Shown: piece after piece, positions 27,202 through 35,440 of the stretch | How the letters are laid out: every line of letters begins with the position of its first letter | Position numbering within the stretch: the stretch's first letter is position 1 | Notes under the pieces: model-generated | What the model was told of the DNA's origin: nothing | The model's input: only the letters and a program-made list of their open reading frames with translations | Databases searched by the model: none | Program-made: the position numbers and the translations under genes | Origin: Alistipes sp. | Lineage (GTDB): Bacteria; Bacteroidota; Bacteroidia; Bacteroidales; Rikenellaceae | Reading direction: 5' to 3' | Length of the DNA: 64,000 nt | Assembly: GCA_020026435.1 (NCBI GenBank) | Contig: JAHHQK010000001.1 | Coordinates: 62,001 to 126,000 of the forward strand

Positions 27202-27882
27202 TTAGAGGTTAGCTTCCCTTGTTATAAACTTTTTGTTTTTCCAATGGATATCTAATTCTCTATTCTTTAGTCTTTTCTCTCCAACTATTGCACATAAAAT
27301 GTTGTTATCATAGACAAAATTATATTTTTCTGCCGCTCTGTCTTCCCAGCAAGAAGCATATCTATGTACTTTGCTAATTCTTCCTTTATCGTACTCATAC
27401 ATATACACAGACCAATCTTTATACGCATTTATACCTTGAAAGATATTCATTTCATGATATGAATAAAAATAGCTTATTGAGATTATGATTGTATATTGAT
27501 TGGGTATATATCTAACATGAAATACATGATAGAAAAGGCATCATCATACTCATATATATCAGTTATGATGCCATTTTCTATATTCTCAGGAGCTTCTTGC
27601 GAACAAAGTATTTTTCCTTCTGCATTAAAGCCAAAAGAATACAGACCGACTAATTTTTAGACGATCTTTTTCTTCAACATTTTTTCGTATTCTTCCGCTT
27701 GGTAAACCCGCTAACTCATTTTGGTAGGGAGCAGGAACATACAATTCATGGGTGGCATACTTCCATGAAGAGATTTGCCCTAAAACACTTTCAACTTTGG
27801 CAATGATATGTTCCGACTATATTAACCGTTGATACAGTTTGTCATTCATTTTCATGATATATATATCATTCTTTATATCCAT
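27202..27882 (-). pseudogene. Decayed AT-rich gene, one stop and two frameshifts
   Basis: Reading from an ATG at 27882, about 21 codons (MDIKNDIYIMKMND...) end in an in-frame TAG. The same frame goes on as SEHIIAKVESVLGQISSWK. It then shifts at an A-run near 27655 into KLVGLYSFGFNAEGK, and again at a T-run near 27535 into FYHVFHVRYIPNQYT. That last frame stays open to 27202 and contains MNIFQGINAYKDWSVYM. Joined, this gives one protein of roughly 225 residues. The 82-residue open frame at 27202-27450 is therefore the tail of this gene, not a gene of its own. I recognise no family. The shifts sit in homopolymers, so sequencing error must be excluded before calling it dead. Confidence 0.6.
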
Positions 27883-27926
27883 TGGCTTTATTGTTTATAA
27901 TGGTTCAGCAGGGAACGGCTTGTCCG

Positions 27927-28431
27927 TTATCCTGCGTTGTTAGCATTATTTTTTTGTTGTTCCGTCCATTGCAAAAGCAAATCTTCTACTTCTTTTGCAC
28001 CTATTCCCTTTGTTAAAGCAAGAGGGGTGTTGCCGTTACTATCTTTTATATTAAGATCTGCATGATATTCTAAAAGCAATTTAACCAGTTTAATGTTATT
28101 ATTGGCAATGGCTTCCATAATCGGATATATGTTATATGTATCGTATGGACTTTGGTAACCGTTTACATCAATGCTATGTTCCAGCAATATTCGGGCTAAC
28201 TTCACATTGGACAATTTAAGGCATATGTCAGGAGAGTCAGCCCGTATTCGTCACTATATAATCTGTTATTAATGTTCTTATATCTGGTAAGGGTATATTT
28301 TAGCACTTCTTCTTTGTCAAAGTAAATTGCCGTATAGATAAAACTTTTTCGTAATCCTTATTTTTATAGTATGGACTAATTTTATTTGCCCATAAAATGA
28401 TTGGATTATTTGGTGATAATTTATTTGCCAT
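27927..28431 (-). pseudogene. Ankyrin-repeat protein gene with two frameshifts
   Basis: It starts at the ATG at 28431 (MANKLSPNNPIILWANK). The frame breaks after DYEKV at a T-run near 28340 and continues in another frame as FIYTAIYFDKEEVLKYT and DEYGLTLLTYAL. It breaks again near 28215 before LSNVKLARILLEHSIDVN. The last part holds ankyrin repeats (VKLLLEYHADLNIKDSNGN is cut short here, then TPLALTKG). Joined, it is a protein of about 165 residues. Small ankyrin proteins of this kind are frequent in arrays of orphan or immunity-type genes in Bacteroidota; that role is only inferred. Confidence 0.65.
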
Positions 28432-28510
28432 AATACTAAGAGGATTATATTATTGATAATGGTTTGGTGAGCAACAGCGTTTAGCTGTTATCTCAACCTT
28501 GTTAACGATT

Positions 28511-29206
28511 TTATTTCATAATCATAAACTCATTCCCATATGGATAAAATTTTTCATCTATCCATAGTTTGGAGTAGTCTGATAATTTGTAAATTTCAGG
28601 TTTATACAGATTTAATACCTTATCCAAAACTCTCTCTCGGAATATTATACCATCTCCATATTCTATGCTATCTAAAACGAAAAAATTCTGTTTGATTGAA
28701 CAGTCTTTCAGTCTCATATCAGGATATACTGTAAAACAAGTACCTCGTTCTTTCTGTAAGTCACTTTGATATGTTATGCCTTTTCCAAAATGAAAAGAAT
28801 CATTGTCAAAATGATTTATACGTAAAGCGTAGTATTTTTTATCCGTCAGAGATTCGTTTTTCTTGTTTACGACCTTGACGGTAGCAATATCATATTTATC
28901 AACGAACCCATTTTCTTGAAGTAAAGACAAAAACTCTTCCGACACAATTTTGAGTTCTATACTGCTTTTATCAAGAAAATCAAATTGCAGGATTCCCGGT
29001 TTCTTGTTGCATACAAGGTATAAGACGGGAGGTAAATTCTCGCGCCATCCGTCATTATTTTGCCACATCCATTGCCCGAGATTCTGAAACTTCTGCCTTT
29101 TACTTTCATCGTAGGTATCACAAACATCAGATCTACCATATTCCAATAATCCTTTAGGCAGTTTATCAATCCCATAGTTCCAAATATAGAGTTCTTCTGT
29201 ATTCAT
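28511..29206 (-). CDS. Hypothetical protein of the AT-rich island, possible immunity-type protein
   Basis: 231 residues, intact. No signal peptide or membrane segment. Aromatic-rich start (EELYIWNYGIDKLPKGL), a central VLYLVCNKKPGILQFDF and a hydrophilic beta-rich C-terminus ending PYGNEFMIMK. The general look (single cytosolic domain, many Tyr/Asp/Lys, very low GC) resembles immunity proteins that neighbour polymorphic toxins, but I cannot place it in a named Imm family and no toxin is in the window. It lies between two decayed genes and a small membrane protein. Confidence 0.5.
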   Translation of the reverse strand: MNTEELYIWNYGIDKLPKGLLEYGRSDVCDTYDESKRQKFQNLGQWMWQNNDGWRENLPPVLYLVCNKKPGILQFDFLDKSSIELKIVSEEFLSLLQENGFVDKYDIATVKVVNKKNESLTDKKYYALRINHFDNDSFHFGKGITYQSDLQKERGTCFTVYPDMRLKDCSIKQNFFVLDSIEYGDGIIFRERVLDKVLNLYKPEIYKLSDYSKLWIDEKFYPYGNEFMIMK

Positions 29207-29309
29207 AAATATTATCGTTAATGGTTAGAAAGGAGCATCATCAGATGCTATCTTTCGTTGTTACTAACTTTATTATTTATAAAACTAATCGAATTTTTCT
29301 GCCGATTTA

Positions 29310-29693
29310 TCAAGCTATAAACAGTTTACGAAATATTAAAATTCCTATGATTGCGATATAAATCGGAATGCAGAATATCATCCAATTAGAAATTAGCTTG
29401 TTTCTTGTGCAACCTTGATACTTCTTTTTTAATTCCAGAATTTTCTTTTTCCTGTATCGAACACAGCAATATATGATTAACAGGCATAAAGGAACGAGTA
29501 AGAAGCATAAGCTATAAAGCCCCTCTAAGAACCATGCATATTTATGTTGCATGTCATACCATTCCTTAATAGCGAAAAAGGCTATAATGAGTGATATGCC
29601 CAAGCTATAACATAAGTGGATGACAGCACTAAGGTATGGTGGGTCGCCATGCTTTTCATACATTCGATATAGTCTATAAAATATATAATCCAT
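29310..29693 (-). CDS. Small integral membrane protein of the AT-rich island
   Basis: 127 residues from the ATG at 29693; a TTG at 29744 would add 17 residues without family support. Three hydrophobic segments are seen (VIHLCYSLGISLIIAFF, LYSLCFLLVPLCLLIIYC, and near the end MIFCIPIYIAIIGILIF), separated by a Lys-rich loop (RYRKKKILELKKK). Function unknown. Short three-helix proteins like this occur in orphan-immunity arrays of Bacteroidota; that link is inference from context. Confidence 0.5.
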   Translation of the reverse strand: MDYIFYRLYRMYEKHGDPPYLSAVIHLCYSLGISLIIAFFAIKEWYDMQHKYAWFLEGLYSLCFLLVPLCLLIIYCCVRYRKKKILELKKKYQGCTRNKLISNWMIFCIPIYIAIIGILIFRKLFIA

Positions 29694-30040
29694 ATTTGTT
29701 AGTAATTTGTTTATAAATGCACCTTTAGGTGTAGAATATTTCAATAACCGACACCCGGCAGGTGTGTTTCCTGATCTCTAATAGCTGACTTACGAGAAAT
29801 ACGATTAACTCTGATCAATGAATTCTTATCATATTCATTTGTTAGTACTTCCTCGGAAAGTCAACCGATATCAAATTTACACTTTTTTCAGATTTTCCTA
29901 CATCGAGGATTAGAAAAATATTCTTATCCGATCGTATGTCAGGAATCCCATATAATTGTGGGGTAAAAAACGGAAACCCCGCCCTGGAATATAATTTTGC
30001 AGGCGAGGTTTTCGTCTATCCACTCGTAAGGGACTCTGAG
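29694..30040. other. AT-rich interval at the right edge of the island
   Basis: No gene is seen. GC content changes sharply back to the genome norm at about 29970, just before the terminator of the downstream minus-strand phosphatase. I found no direct repeats or att-like ends. Confidence 0.45.
29973..30013 (-). terminator. Terminator of the phosphatase gene
   Basis: GAAACCCCGCC (about 29973-29983) pairs with GGCGAGGTTTTC (30002-30013) with one mismatch. On the minus strand it leads into a TTTTTT run (A run near 29965-29970). Confidence 0.7.
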
Positions 30041-30526
30041 TTAGGCTTTGCGTAGGATCTGCTCGGCAATACCCTCGCAGCCATCCTCCAAAAGGTCCAA
30101 CACCAACTCAAACCCTTCGTGTCCCTCATAATAGGGATCGGGCACATAAGTGCGGTCGGGATGTCGACGACAGAATTCCATGAAACGGAAGATACGCCTC
30201 GCCGCCTCGCGCGAAGGGGCAAGACAGTGTACATTCTCGTAATTCATGTCGTCCATGACGATGATCATGTCGAAGCGGTCGAAATCCTCCTCGGTGATTC
30301 TGCGGGCACGGTGCGTGAGGTTGTAACCGCGTTTCGAGGCCGCATGACGCATCCTGGGATCGGGAAGGTCTCCTGCGTGTCCTCCGTAGGTTCCCGCCGA
30401 GTCGATTTCCACTCCGCGAAGCCCCTCGCGGGAGGCAATGTGGCGCATGACGCCCTCGGCAGCCGGGGATCGGCAGATGTTTCCCAGACAGACAAACAGA
30501 ATCTTATGTTTGACAGATGTACTCAT
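30041..30526 (-). CDS. Low-molecular-weight protein-tyrosine phosphatase
   Basis: 161 residues. The P-loop CX5R is VCLGNICRS (Cys13, Arg19), and the acid loop is PDPYYEG near the C-terminus. It dephosphorylates phosphotyrosine on proteins, or arginine phosphate in some relatives. The start at 30526 (MSTSVKHKILFVC) is preferred over the longer frame to 30595. The gene diverges from the pigment operon; a -7 TATCTTTG on the minus strand lies at 30600-30607. No tyrosine kinase gene is beside it. Confidence 0.93.
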   Translation of the reverse strand: MSTSVKHKILFVCLGNICRSPAAEGVMRHIASREGLRGVEIDSAGTYGGHAGDLPDPRMRHAASKRGYNLTHRARRITEEDFDRFDMIIVMDDMNYENVHCLAPSREAARRIFRFMEFCRRHPDRTYVPDPYYEGHEGFELVLDLLEDGCEGIAEQILRKA

Positions 30527-30599
30527 AATAAATGGTTTAATGGTTTCTTCTTTTGCCGATCGGCCTTCCGAGGGAAGCCCTCGGGACCGATTCATGCGA

Positions 30600-30607
30600 C
30601 AAAGATA
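30600..30607 (-). promoter_or_regulatory. -7 element of the phosphatase promoter
   Basis: TATCTTTG on the minus strand, exact consensus, 73 bases before the start codon. No convincing -33 is seen. Confidence 0.5.
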
Positions 30608-30683
30608 AGAATCCTTTTCTGGAAAATATCCATCGGATGAAAGGAAGCGGCAATCTTACCAAAAAGATGGTTTTTCCGACTTT

Positions 30684-30716
30684 TTGACGGATTATTCGGA
30701 AGATTTTGTATCTTTG
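30684..30716 (+). promoter_or_regulatory. Promoter of the aryl polyene-type operon
   Basis: TTG at 30684-30686 within TTTTTGAC, and TATCTTTG at 30709-30716 (exact -7), 22 bases apart. The leader to the first gene at 30799 is about 75 bases. I see no other consensus promoter upstream of a gene until the hmu operon, so the whole cluster may be one transcript. Confidence 0.65.
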
Positions 30717-30798
30717 TAAACTCTAATACCTGTGTATATGCCCCTGCAAAGGAGCTGAGGCGCGGGAAAAACGAAATGTAAATTTTTTCCTTGCAAAA

Positions 30799-32334
30799 AT
30801 GATACAATACGATTTGGAACTTTCGCTGGACGAATTCAAACGGGTGGTCTTCGATCGGGAGAAGCTGGAAATCGCTCCCGCAGCCCGTCGGCGAATAGAA
30901 CGATGTCACGAATTTTTAAAGGAATTTGCGGCCGACAAGGTCATCTACGGAATCAACACGGGTTTCGGTCCCATGGCCCAGTACCGCATCAGTGACCGAC
31001 ACCTCAAGGAACTGCAATACAACATCATCCGAAGCCATGCCACCGGAGCGGGCGATCCGTTGTGTGATCGCGACGTGAGGGGTGCCATGGTGGCCCGCCT
31101 GGGTACTTTGGTGCAGGGCGTGTCGGGCATACATATCTCGGTGGCGGATCTTCTGGTGGAGTTCATCAATCGGGAGATCTACCCCATGATCCCGCGTCAC
31201 GGATCGGTCGGCGCAAGCGGCGATCTGGTGCAGCTGGCTCACCTGGCGCTGGCACTGATCGGTGAGGGCGAGGTACATTATCGGGGACAATGGCACAAAA
31301 CGGCCGAGGTACTCCTCAAGGAGGGACTCGAACCCATGTCGGTCCACGTCCGCGAGGGATTGTGCATCACCAACGGCACATCGGTGATGACGGGTATCGG
31401 TCTCAACAACCTGATCGAGGCCCGTCAGCTGCTCCGATGGAGCGAGGCGGCTTCGGCCATGATCAACGAGGTGGTGGAATCCTACGACGACTTCCTTTCC
31501 ATGGAAATCAACGCCGTGAAGCGACACAAGGGACAGCAGCAGGTGGCCGCCAATCTGCGCCGCCGGCTTGAGGGCAGCCGCAGTCTGAGGGATCGACAGA
31601 GCGAGCTCTACAACTCGTCGCACGAGGGCGAAGAGGTCTTCGAGCATAAGGTTCAACCCTACTATTCGCTGCGTTGCGTGCCTCAGATCCTGGGTCCGGT
31701 GGCCGATACGCTGGACTATGCCGAAGAGGTCCTCGTCGGGGAGCTGAACTCGGCATGTGACAACCCTATCGTCAATCCCGACACGAAGAACGTCTACCAC
31801 GGCGGCAACTTCCACGGGGATTACGTCTCGTTCGAGATGGACAAACTCAAGATCGCCCTCACGAAACTCACGATGCTGGGCGAACGCCAGCTCAACTACC
31901 TGTTCCACGACCGCATCAACGGTATCCTGCCCCCGTTCGTCAATATGGGCGTGCTGGGTCTGAACTACGGATTGCAGGCCTCGCAGTTTACGGCCACCTC
32001 GACCACGGCCGAGTGCCAGACCCTCTCGATGCCCAACTACATCCACAGCATCCCCAACAACAACGACAACCAGGATATCGTCAGCATGGGTACCAACTCG
32101 GCACTCATCGCCCGCATGGTTGTCGAGAACAGTTTTCAGGTGATGTCGATTCTCTTCATGGCCTTGGTCCAGGCGGTGGATTGCCTCGGGGCGGCCGACC
32201 GTCTTTCGCCCTGTTCACGGGAAATCTACGACGAGATCCGGGCCTTCTTCCCGGCTTTCAGGGAAGATACGCCCAAGTATGAGGAGATCCGCCTTATGAC
32301 CGATTATTTGAAAAAGAAAAACATGAATTTATGA
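30799..32334 (+). CDS. Tyrosine ammonia-lyase-like aromatic amino acid lyase
   Basis: 511 residues of the MIO-dependent lyase family. The Ala139-Ser140-Gly141 triad in HGSVGASGDLVQLAH forms the cofactor. The protein closely follows the characterised Flavobacterium johnsoniae tyrosine ammonia-lyase as I recall it, sharing GFGPMAQYRI, RHKGQQ, SLRCVPQILGPV, HGGNFHGDY and SIPNNNDNQDIVSMGTNS. That enzyme keeps the RSH selectivity pair (Ser79-His80) that older rules would read as histidine lyase. It would deaminate tyrosine to p-coumarate, the aryl starter of aryl polyenes or flexirubins. It leads the operon and overlaps the next gene by 4 bases. Confidence 0.88.
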   Translation: MIQYDLELSLDEFKRVVFDREKLEIAPAARRRIERCHEFLKEFAADKVIYGINTGFGPMAQYRISDRHLKELQYNIIRSHATGAGDPLCDRDVRGAMVARLGTLVQGVSGIHISVADLLVEFINREIYPMIPRHGSVGASGDLVQLAHLALALIGEGEVHYRGQWHKTAEVLLKEGLEPMSVHVREGLCITNGTSVMTGIGLNNLIEARQLLRWSEAASAMINEVVESYDDFLSMEINAVKRHKGQQQVAANLRRRLEGSRSLRDRQSELYNSSHEGEEVFEHKVQPYYSLRCVPQILGPVADTLDYAEEVLVGELNSACDNPIVNPDTKNVYHGGNFHGDYVSFEMDKLKIALTKLTMLGERQLNYLFHDRINGILPPFVNMGVLGLNYGLQASQFTATSTTAECQTLSMPNYIHSIPNNNDNQDIVSMGTNSALIARMVVENSFQVMSILFMALVQAVDCLGAADRLSPCSREIYDEIRAFFPAFREDTPKYEEIRLMTDYLKKKNMNL

Positions 32335-33059
32335 CAAGATATGCACTCGTCACAGGAGCCTCACGCGGAATCGGACGGGCCGTTGCCCTGAAGCTGGCCG
32401 AGGAGGGCTATAACCTGCTGATCAACTACCAGTCGAGCGATTCGGCGGCCGGGGAGACCTTCCGTGCCGTGGAGGAGCGCGGAGCCGCGGGTGAACTGCT
32501 CAAGTTCGATGTGGCGGATACGGCGGCGGCCAAATCCGCCTTGGAGGACTGGGCCTCAAGACACGAGGGGGAATATATCGACGTTGTGGTCAATAACGCC
32601 GGCATCCGCCGTGACAACCTTATGGTGTGGATGCCCGACGAGGATTGGACCCGCGTGCTGGACATCTCGCTCGGCGGGTTCTTCAACGTCACGCGCCCGT
32701 TGCTGCAACCGATGCTCACCCACCGCCACGGACGCATCATCAACATCGTCTCGCTGTCGGGTCTCAAGGGCCTGCCCGGTCAGACGAACTATTCGGCAGC
32801 CAAGGGCGGCGTGATCGCTGCGACCAAGGCCCTGGCCCAGGAGGTCGCCAAACGCGGAGTGACGGTCAACGCCGTGGCTCCGGGATTCATTGAAACCGAC
32901 ATGACGGCCGATCTGGACCGCAAGACCCTTGCGCGACAGATCCCCGTGGGACGCTTCGGCAAGCCCGAGGAAGTGGCCGATCTGGTGGCATTCCTGGCCT
33001 CGGACCGCGCGTCCTACATCACGGGCGAAGTTATTTCAATCAACGGAGGAATTTTCTAA
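32331..33059 (+). CDS. 3-oxoacyl-ACP reductase of the pigment cluster (ApeQ-like)
   Basis: 242 residues, SDR family. Cofactor motif GASRGIGRAVALK, NNAG string VVNNAGIRRDNLMVW, catalytic Ser/Tyr/Lys in IVSLSGLKGLPGQTNYSAAKGG. It would reduce the 3-oxo group after each ketosynthase round. It is clearly different from the housekeeping FabG at 25223. It overlaps the lyase by 4 bases and touches the next ketosynthase start by one base (TAATG), so expression is coupled. Confidence 0.9.
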   Translation: MTRYALVTGASRGIGRAVALKLAEEGYNLLINYQSSDSAAGETFRAVEERGAAGELLKFDVADTAAAKSALEDWASRHEGEYIDVVVNNAGIRRDNLMVWMPDEDWTRVLDISLGGFFNVTRPLLQPMLTHRHGRIINIVSLSGLKGLPGQTNYSAAKGGVIAATKALAQEVAKRGVTVNAVAPGFIETDMTADLDRKTLARQIPVGRFGKPEEVADLVAFLASDRASYITGEVISINGGIF

Positions 33060-34282
33060 TGGAAAGACGTGTAGTAATTACGGGTATGGGCATCTACTCC
33101 TGTATCGGAGTAGGTCGTCAGGCGGTTCGCGAATCGCTCTATAACGGACGCTCGGGCATCGGACTTGTTCACGAACGCCACGAATTCGGTTACCGCTCGG
33201 CTCTGTCGGGTATAGTTCCCAAACCCAATCTGAAGGGAAAACTGGACCGCCGTCAGCGCATCTGCCTCTCGGAGGAGGGCCAATACGCCTATGTGGCCAC
33301 GACCGAGGCTCTGGAACAGGCCGGCATCGACCACCAATATCTCCTGGACCACGAGGTGGGCATCCTCTACGGTAACGACAGCAGTGCCGGAGCCATCGTC
33401 GAGGGTGTGGACAAGATCCGCGAGGCGAAGGATACGGCCATGGTCGGTTCAGGCAACATCTTCCAGTCGATGAACTCGACGGTGACGATGAACCTCTCGG
33501 TGATCTTCAACCTGAAGGGCATCAACCTCACGGTGTCGGGTGCCTGCGCCAGCAGCTCCCACGCCATCGGACTGGCCGCTCTGATGATCCGCAACGGATT
33601 GCAGGATTGCATCATCTGCGGCGGCTGCGAGGAGGTGAACCTCTACTCGGTGGCCAATTTCGATGCCTTGTCGGCCTTCTCGCTCAGGGAGGACGATCCT
33701 GCGGGGGCCTCGCGTCCGTTTGACCGCCACCGCGACGGTCTGGTGCCGAGCGGAGGTGCCGCCACACTGGTAGTCGAAAGCTACGAATCGGCCGTAAGAC
33801 GCGGAGCCACGATCCTGGCCGAGGTGGCCGGCTACGGTTTCTCGTCGAATGGCGACCATATCTCCGTACCCAATGTCGAAGGACCGAGCCGTTCGCTGCG
33901 CCGTGCCCTCGATGATGTGGGCATCGCACCCCACGAGATCGGCTACATCAATGCCCACGCCACCTCCACTCCCCTGGGTGATGCCAACGAGGCGCAGGCC
34001 ATCGACGCCGTATTCGGGGCGCACAAACCCTACGTCACTTCCACCAAGTCGCAGACCGGCCACGAGATGTGGATGGCCGGAGCCAGCGAGGTGATCTACT
34101 CGATCCTGATGATGCAGGGCGGATTCATCGCCCCGAACCTCAATTACGGTGAGGGCGACGAGTATTCTTCGCGTCTGAACATCCCCCGCGAGCGTGTCGA
34201 TTACGGTTTCGATACGTTCCTTTCCAACTCGTTCGGATTCGGTGGCACGAATTCGACACTGATCATTCGTAAATTCAAGTAA
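33059..34282 (+). CDS. Beta-ketoacyl-ACP synthase (FabF-type)
   Basis: 407 residues. Complete ketosynthase: nucleophile Cys163 (SGACASSSHAIG), His300 (INAHATSTPLGDAN), Lys330 and His335 (KSQTGHEMWMAG). C-terminal glycine-rich SNSFGFGGTNSTL. It would catalyse decarboxylative condensation with malonyl-ACP. Its long form and the SGACASSSHAIG site resemble ApeR/FabF-type enzymes in aryl polyene clusters. Which step it performs relative to the other two ketosynthases cannot be decided here. Confidence 0.9.
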   Translation: MERRVVITGMGIYSCIGVGRQAVRESLYNGRSGIGLVHERHEFGYRSALSGIVPKPNLKGKLDRRQRICLSEEGQYAYVATTEALEQAGIDHQYLLDHEVGILYGNDSSAGAIVEGVDKIREAKDTAMVGSGNIFQSMNSTVTMNLSVIFNLKGINLTVSGACASSSHAIGLAALMIRNGLQDCIICGGCEEVNLYSVANFDALSAFSLREDDPAGASRPFDRHRDGLVPSGGAATLVVESYESAVRRGATILAEVAGYGFSSNGDHISVPNVEGPSRSLRRALDDVGIAPHEIGYINAHATSTPLGDANEAQAIDAVFGAHKPYVTSTKSQTGHEMWMAGASEVIYSILMMQGGFIAPNLNYGEGDEYSSRLNIPRERVDYGFDTFLSNSFGFGGTNSTLIIRKFK

Positions 34283-34301
34283 AACAAAATATTTTTAAGA
34301 T

Positions 34302-34562
34302 ATGCTTTCAGAAAACCAAATCGTAGAAAAACTGACCGAGGTGCTGGCCGAAGAGTTCGAGATTGAGGCCTCGGAGATCACCCCCTCTTCGTCGCTCAAG
34401 GAGACCTTCGGACTGGACAGCCTGGACCTGGTCGACGTGGTGGTGCTGATCCACGAGAACTTCGGGCTGAAGTTGCAGGGTCCCGACTTTGCCGGGGTCA
34501 AGACCTTCGGTGATTTCTCGCAACTGATCATCCGCAAACTCAATGAGTCAAAAGCCGAATAA
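34302..34562 (+). CDS. Acyl carrier protein 1
   Basis: 86 residues, acidic four-helix ACP. The phosphopantetheine attachment is Ser40 in GLDSLDLVDVVVLI. It would carry the growing aryl polyene or malonyl chain. It is separated by 19 bases from the ketosynthase and its 3' end overlaps the acyltransferase start by 20 bases. Confidence 0.92.
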   Translation: MLSENQIVEKLTEVLAEEFEIEASEITPSSSLKETFGLDSLDLVDVVVLIHENFGLKLQGPDFAGVKTFGDFSQLIIRKLNESKAE

Positions 34563-35430
34563 ATGGAGCGGCAAGTCGCGCGGAGGATATACCGGATACA
34601 TGATCTTCATCTTTCTGATCCGTCATCTGGGACTTCGTGCGGCCTATATCCTGCTGGGATTCGTTTCGATCTACTTCATACCCTTCGCCCCCGGGTCCAC
34701 GGCGGCCGTGTGGGACTACTACCGCCGCACGCTGGGCTACGGACGCGGGAAAAGTATTCTAAAGCTCATGCGCCATTACTATGTGTTCGGTCAGACGCTG
34801 ATCGACCGCGTGGCGGTGGAGAATGGCATGGGCGACCGGTTCCGCTATGAGTTCGAGAACTACGAACCGGTGAAGGAAATGTTCGAGCGCGGGGAGGCCC
34901 TGGTGATGATCGGGGCGCACTTCGGAGCGCCGGTCATCGGGGCGGATTTCTTCGGCCCCTACGTCTCGCGGATGCACCTGGTGATGTACGACGCCGAACA
35001 CCGACGCGTCAAGGAGGCTTTGGACCGCTTCGGTCAAAGACTTAAGATTGACGTGATCCCCGTAAGCGACGATCCTTTGGCATCGATCCTCGACATCAAG
35101 GCGGCCCTCGACCGCAACGACTGCGTGAGCTTCATGGGCGACCGCTTTCTGGAGGGACACCGCACCTTCGAGGCCGACTTTCTGGGGCGCAAGGCACGCT
35201 TTCCGCAAGGGCCTTATCTGATCGCCGAGCGGATGCAGGTACCGGTGATCTTTTTCTTCGCCACACGCGAGGGACGCCGCACCTACCGTTTCCGCTTCGA
35301 GATCGCAGAGCCCCGCACCCAGGGACGCCGCGACGGCCGGGAATGCTTCTCCAAGTTCCTGCCCGTACTCGAACAGGAAGTCCGACGCAGGGACTCCCAG
35401 TGGTTTAACTTTTACAAATTCTGGAATTAA
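34543..35430 (+). CDS. LpxL/HtrB-like lysophospholipid acyltransferase, atypical active site
   Basis: 295 residues, single N-terminal membrane segment (AAYILLGFVSIYFIPF). The domain matches the lipid A biosynthesis acyltransferase family, with ALVMIGAHFGAPVIGADFF at the catalytic place, then VSFMGDRFLEGHRTF and PVIFFFATREG. The family uses HX4(D/E), typically HxGNxE. Here the position five residues after the His is Val, not an acid, with the next Asp several residues later. It probably transfers the polyene acyl chain to a lipid anchor. The start is the ATG at 34543, 20 bases inside the ACP gene. Confidence 0.78.
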   Translation: MSQKPNKWSGKSRGGYTGYMIFIFLIRHLGLRAAYILLGFVSIYFIPFAPGSTAAVWDYYRRTLGYGRGKSILKLMRHYYVFGQTLIDRVAVENGMGDRFRYEFENYEPVKEMFERGEALVMIGAHFGAPVIGADFFGPYVSRMHLVMYDAEHRRVKEALDRFGQRLKIDVIPVSDDPLASILDIKAALDRNDCVSFMGDRFLEGHRTFEADFLGRKARFPQGPYLIAERMQVPVIFFFATREGRRTYRFRFEIAEPRTQGRRDGRECFSKFLPVLEQEVRRRDSQWFNFYKFWN

Positions 35431-35440
35431 AGTTTAGAGC

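Noticed and set aside
27202..27450. Stand-alone 82-residue gene
   Set aside because: The frame stays open upstream of its ATG and joins, through frameshifts, a longer decayed gene starting at 27882.
27110..29970. Mobile element
   Set aside because: The island is clearly foreign in composition but has no integrase, transposase or terminal repeats that I can see.
30799..32334. Histidine ammonia-lyase (hutH)
   Set aside because: The Ser-His pair at 79-80 looks HAL-like, but the whole protein tracks the characterised F. johnsoniae tyrosine lyase, which has the same pair, and no hut genes are nearby.
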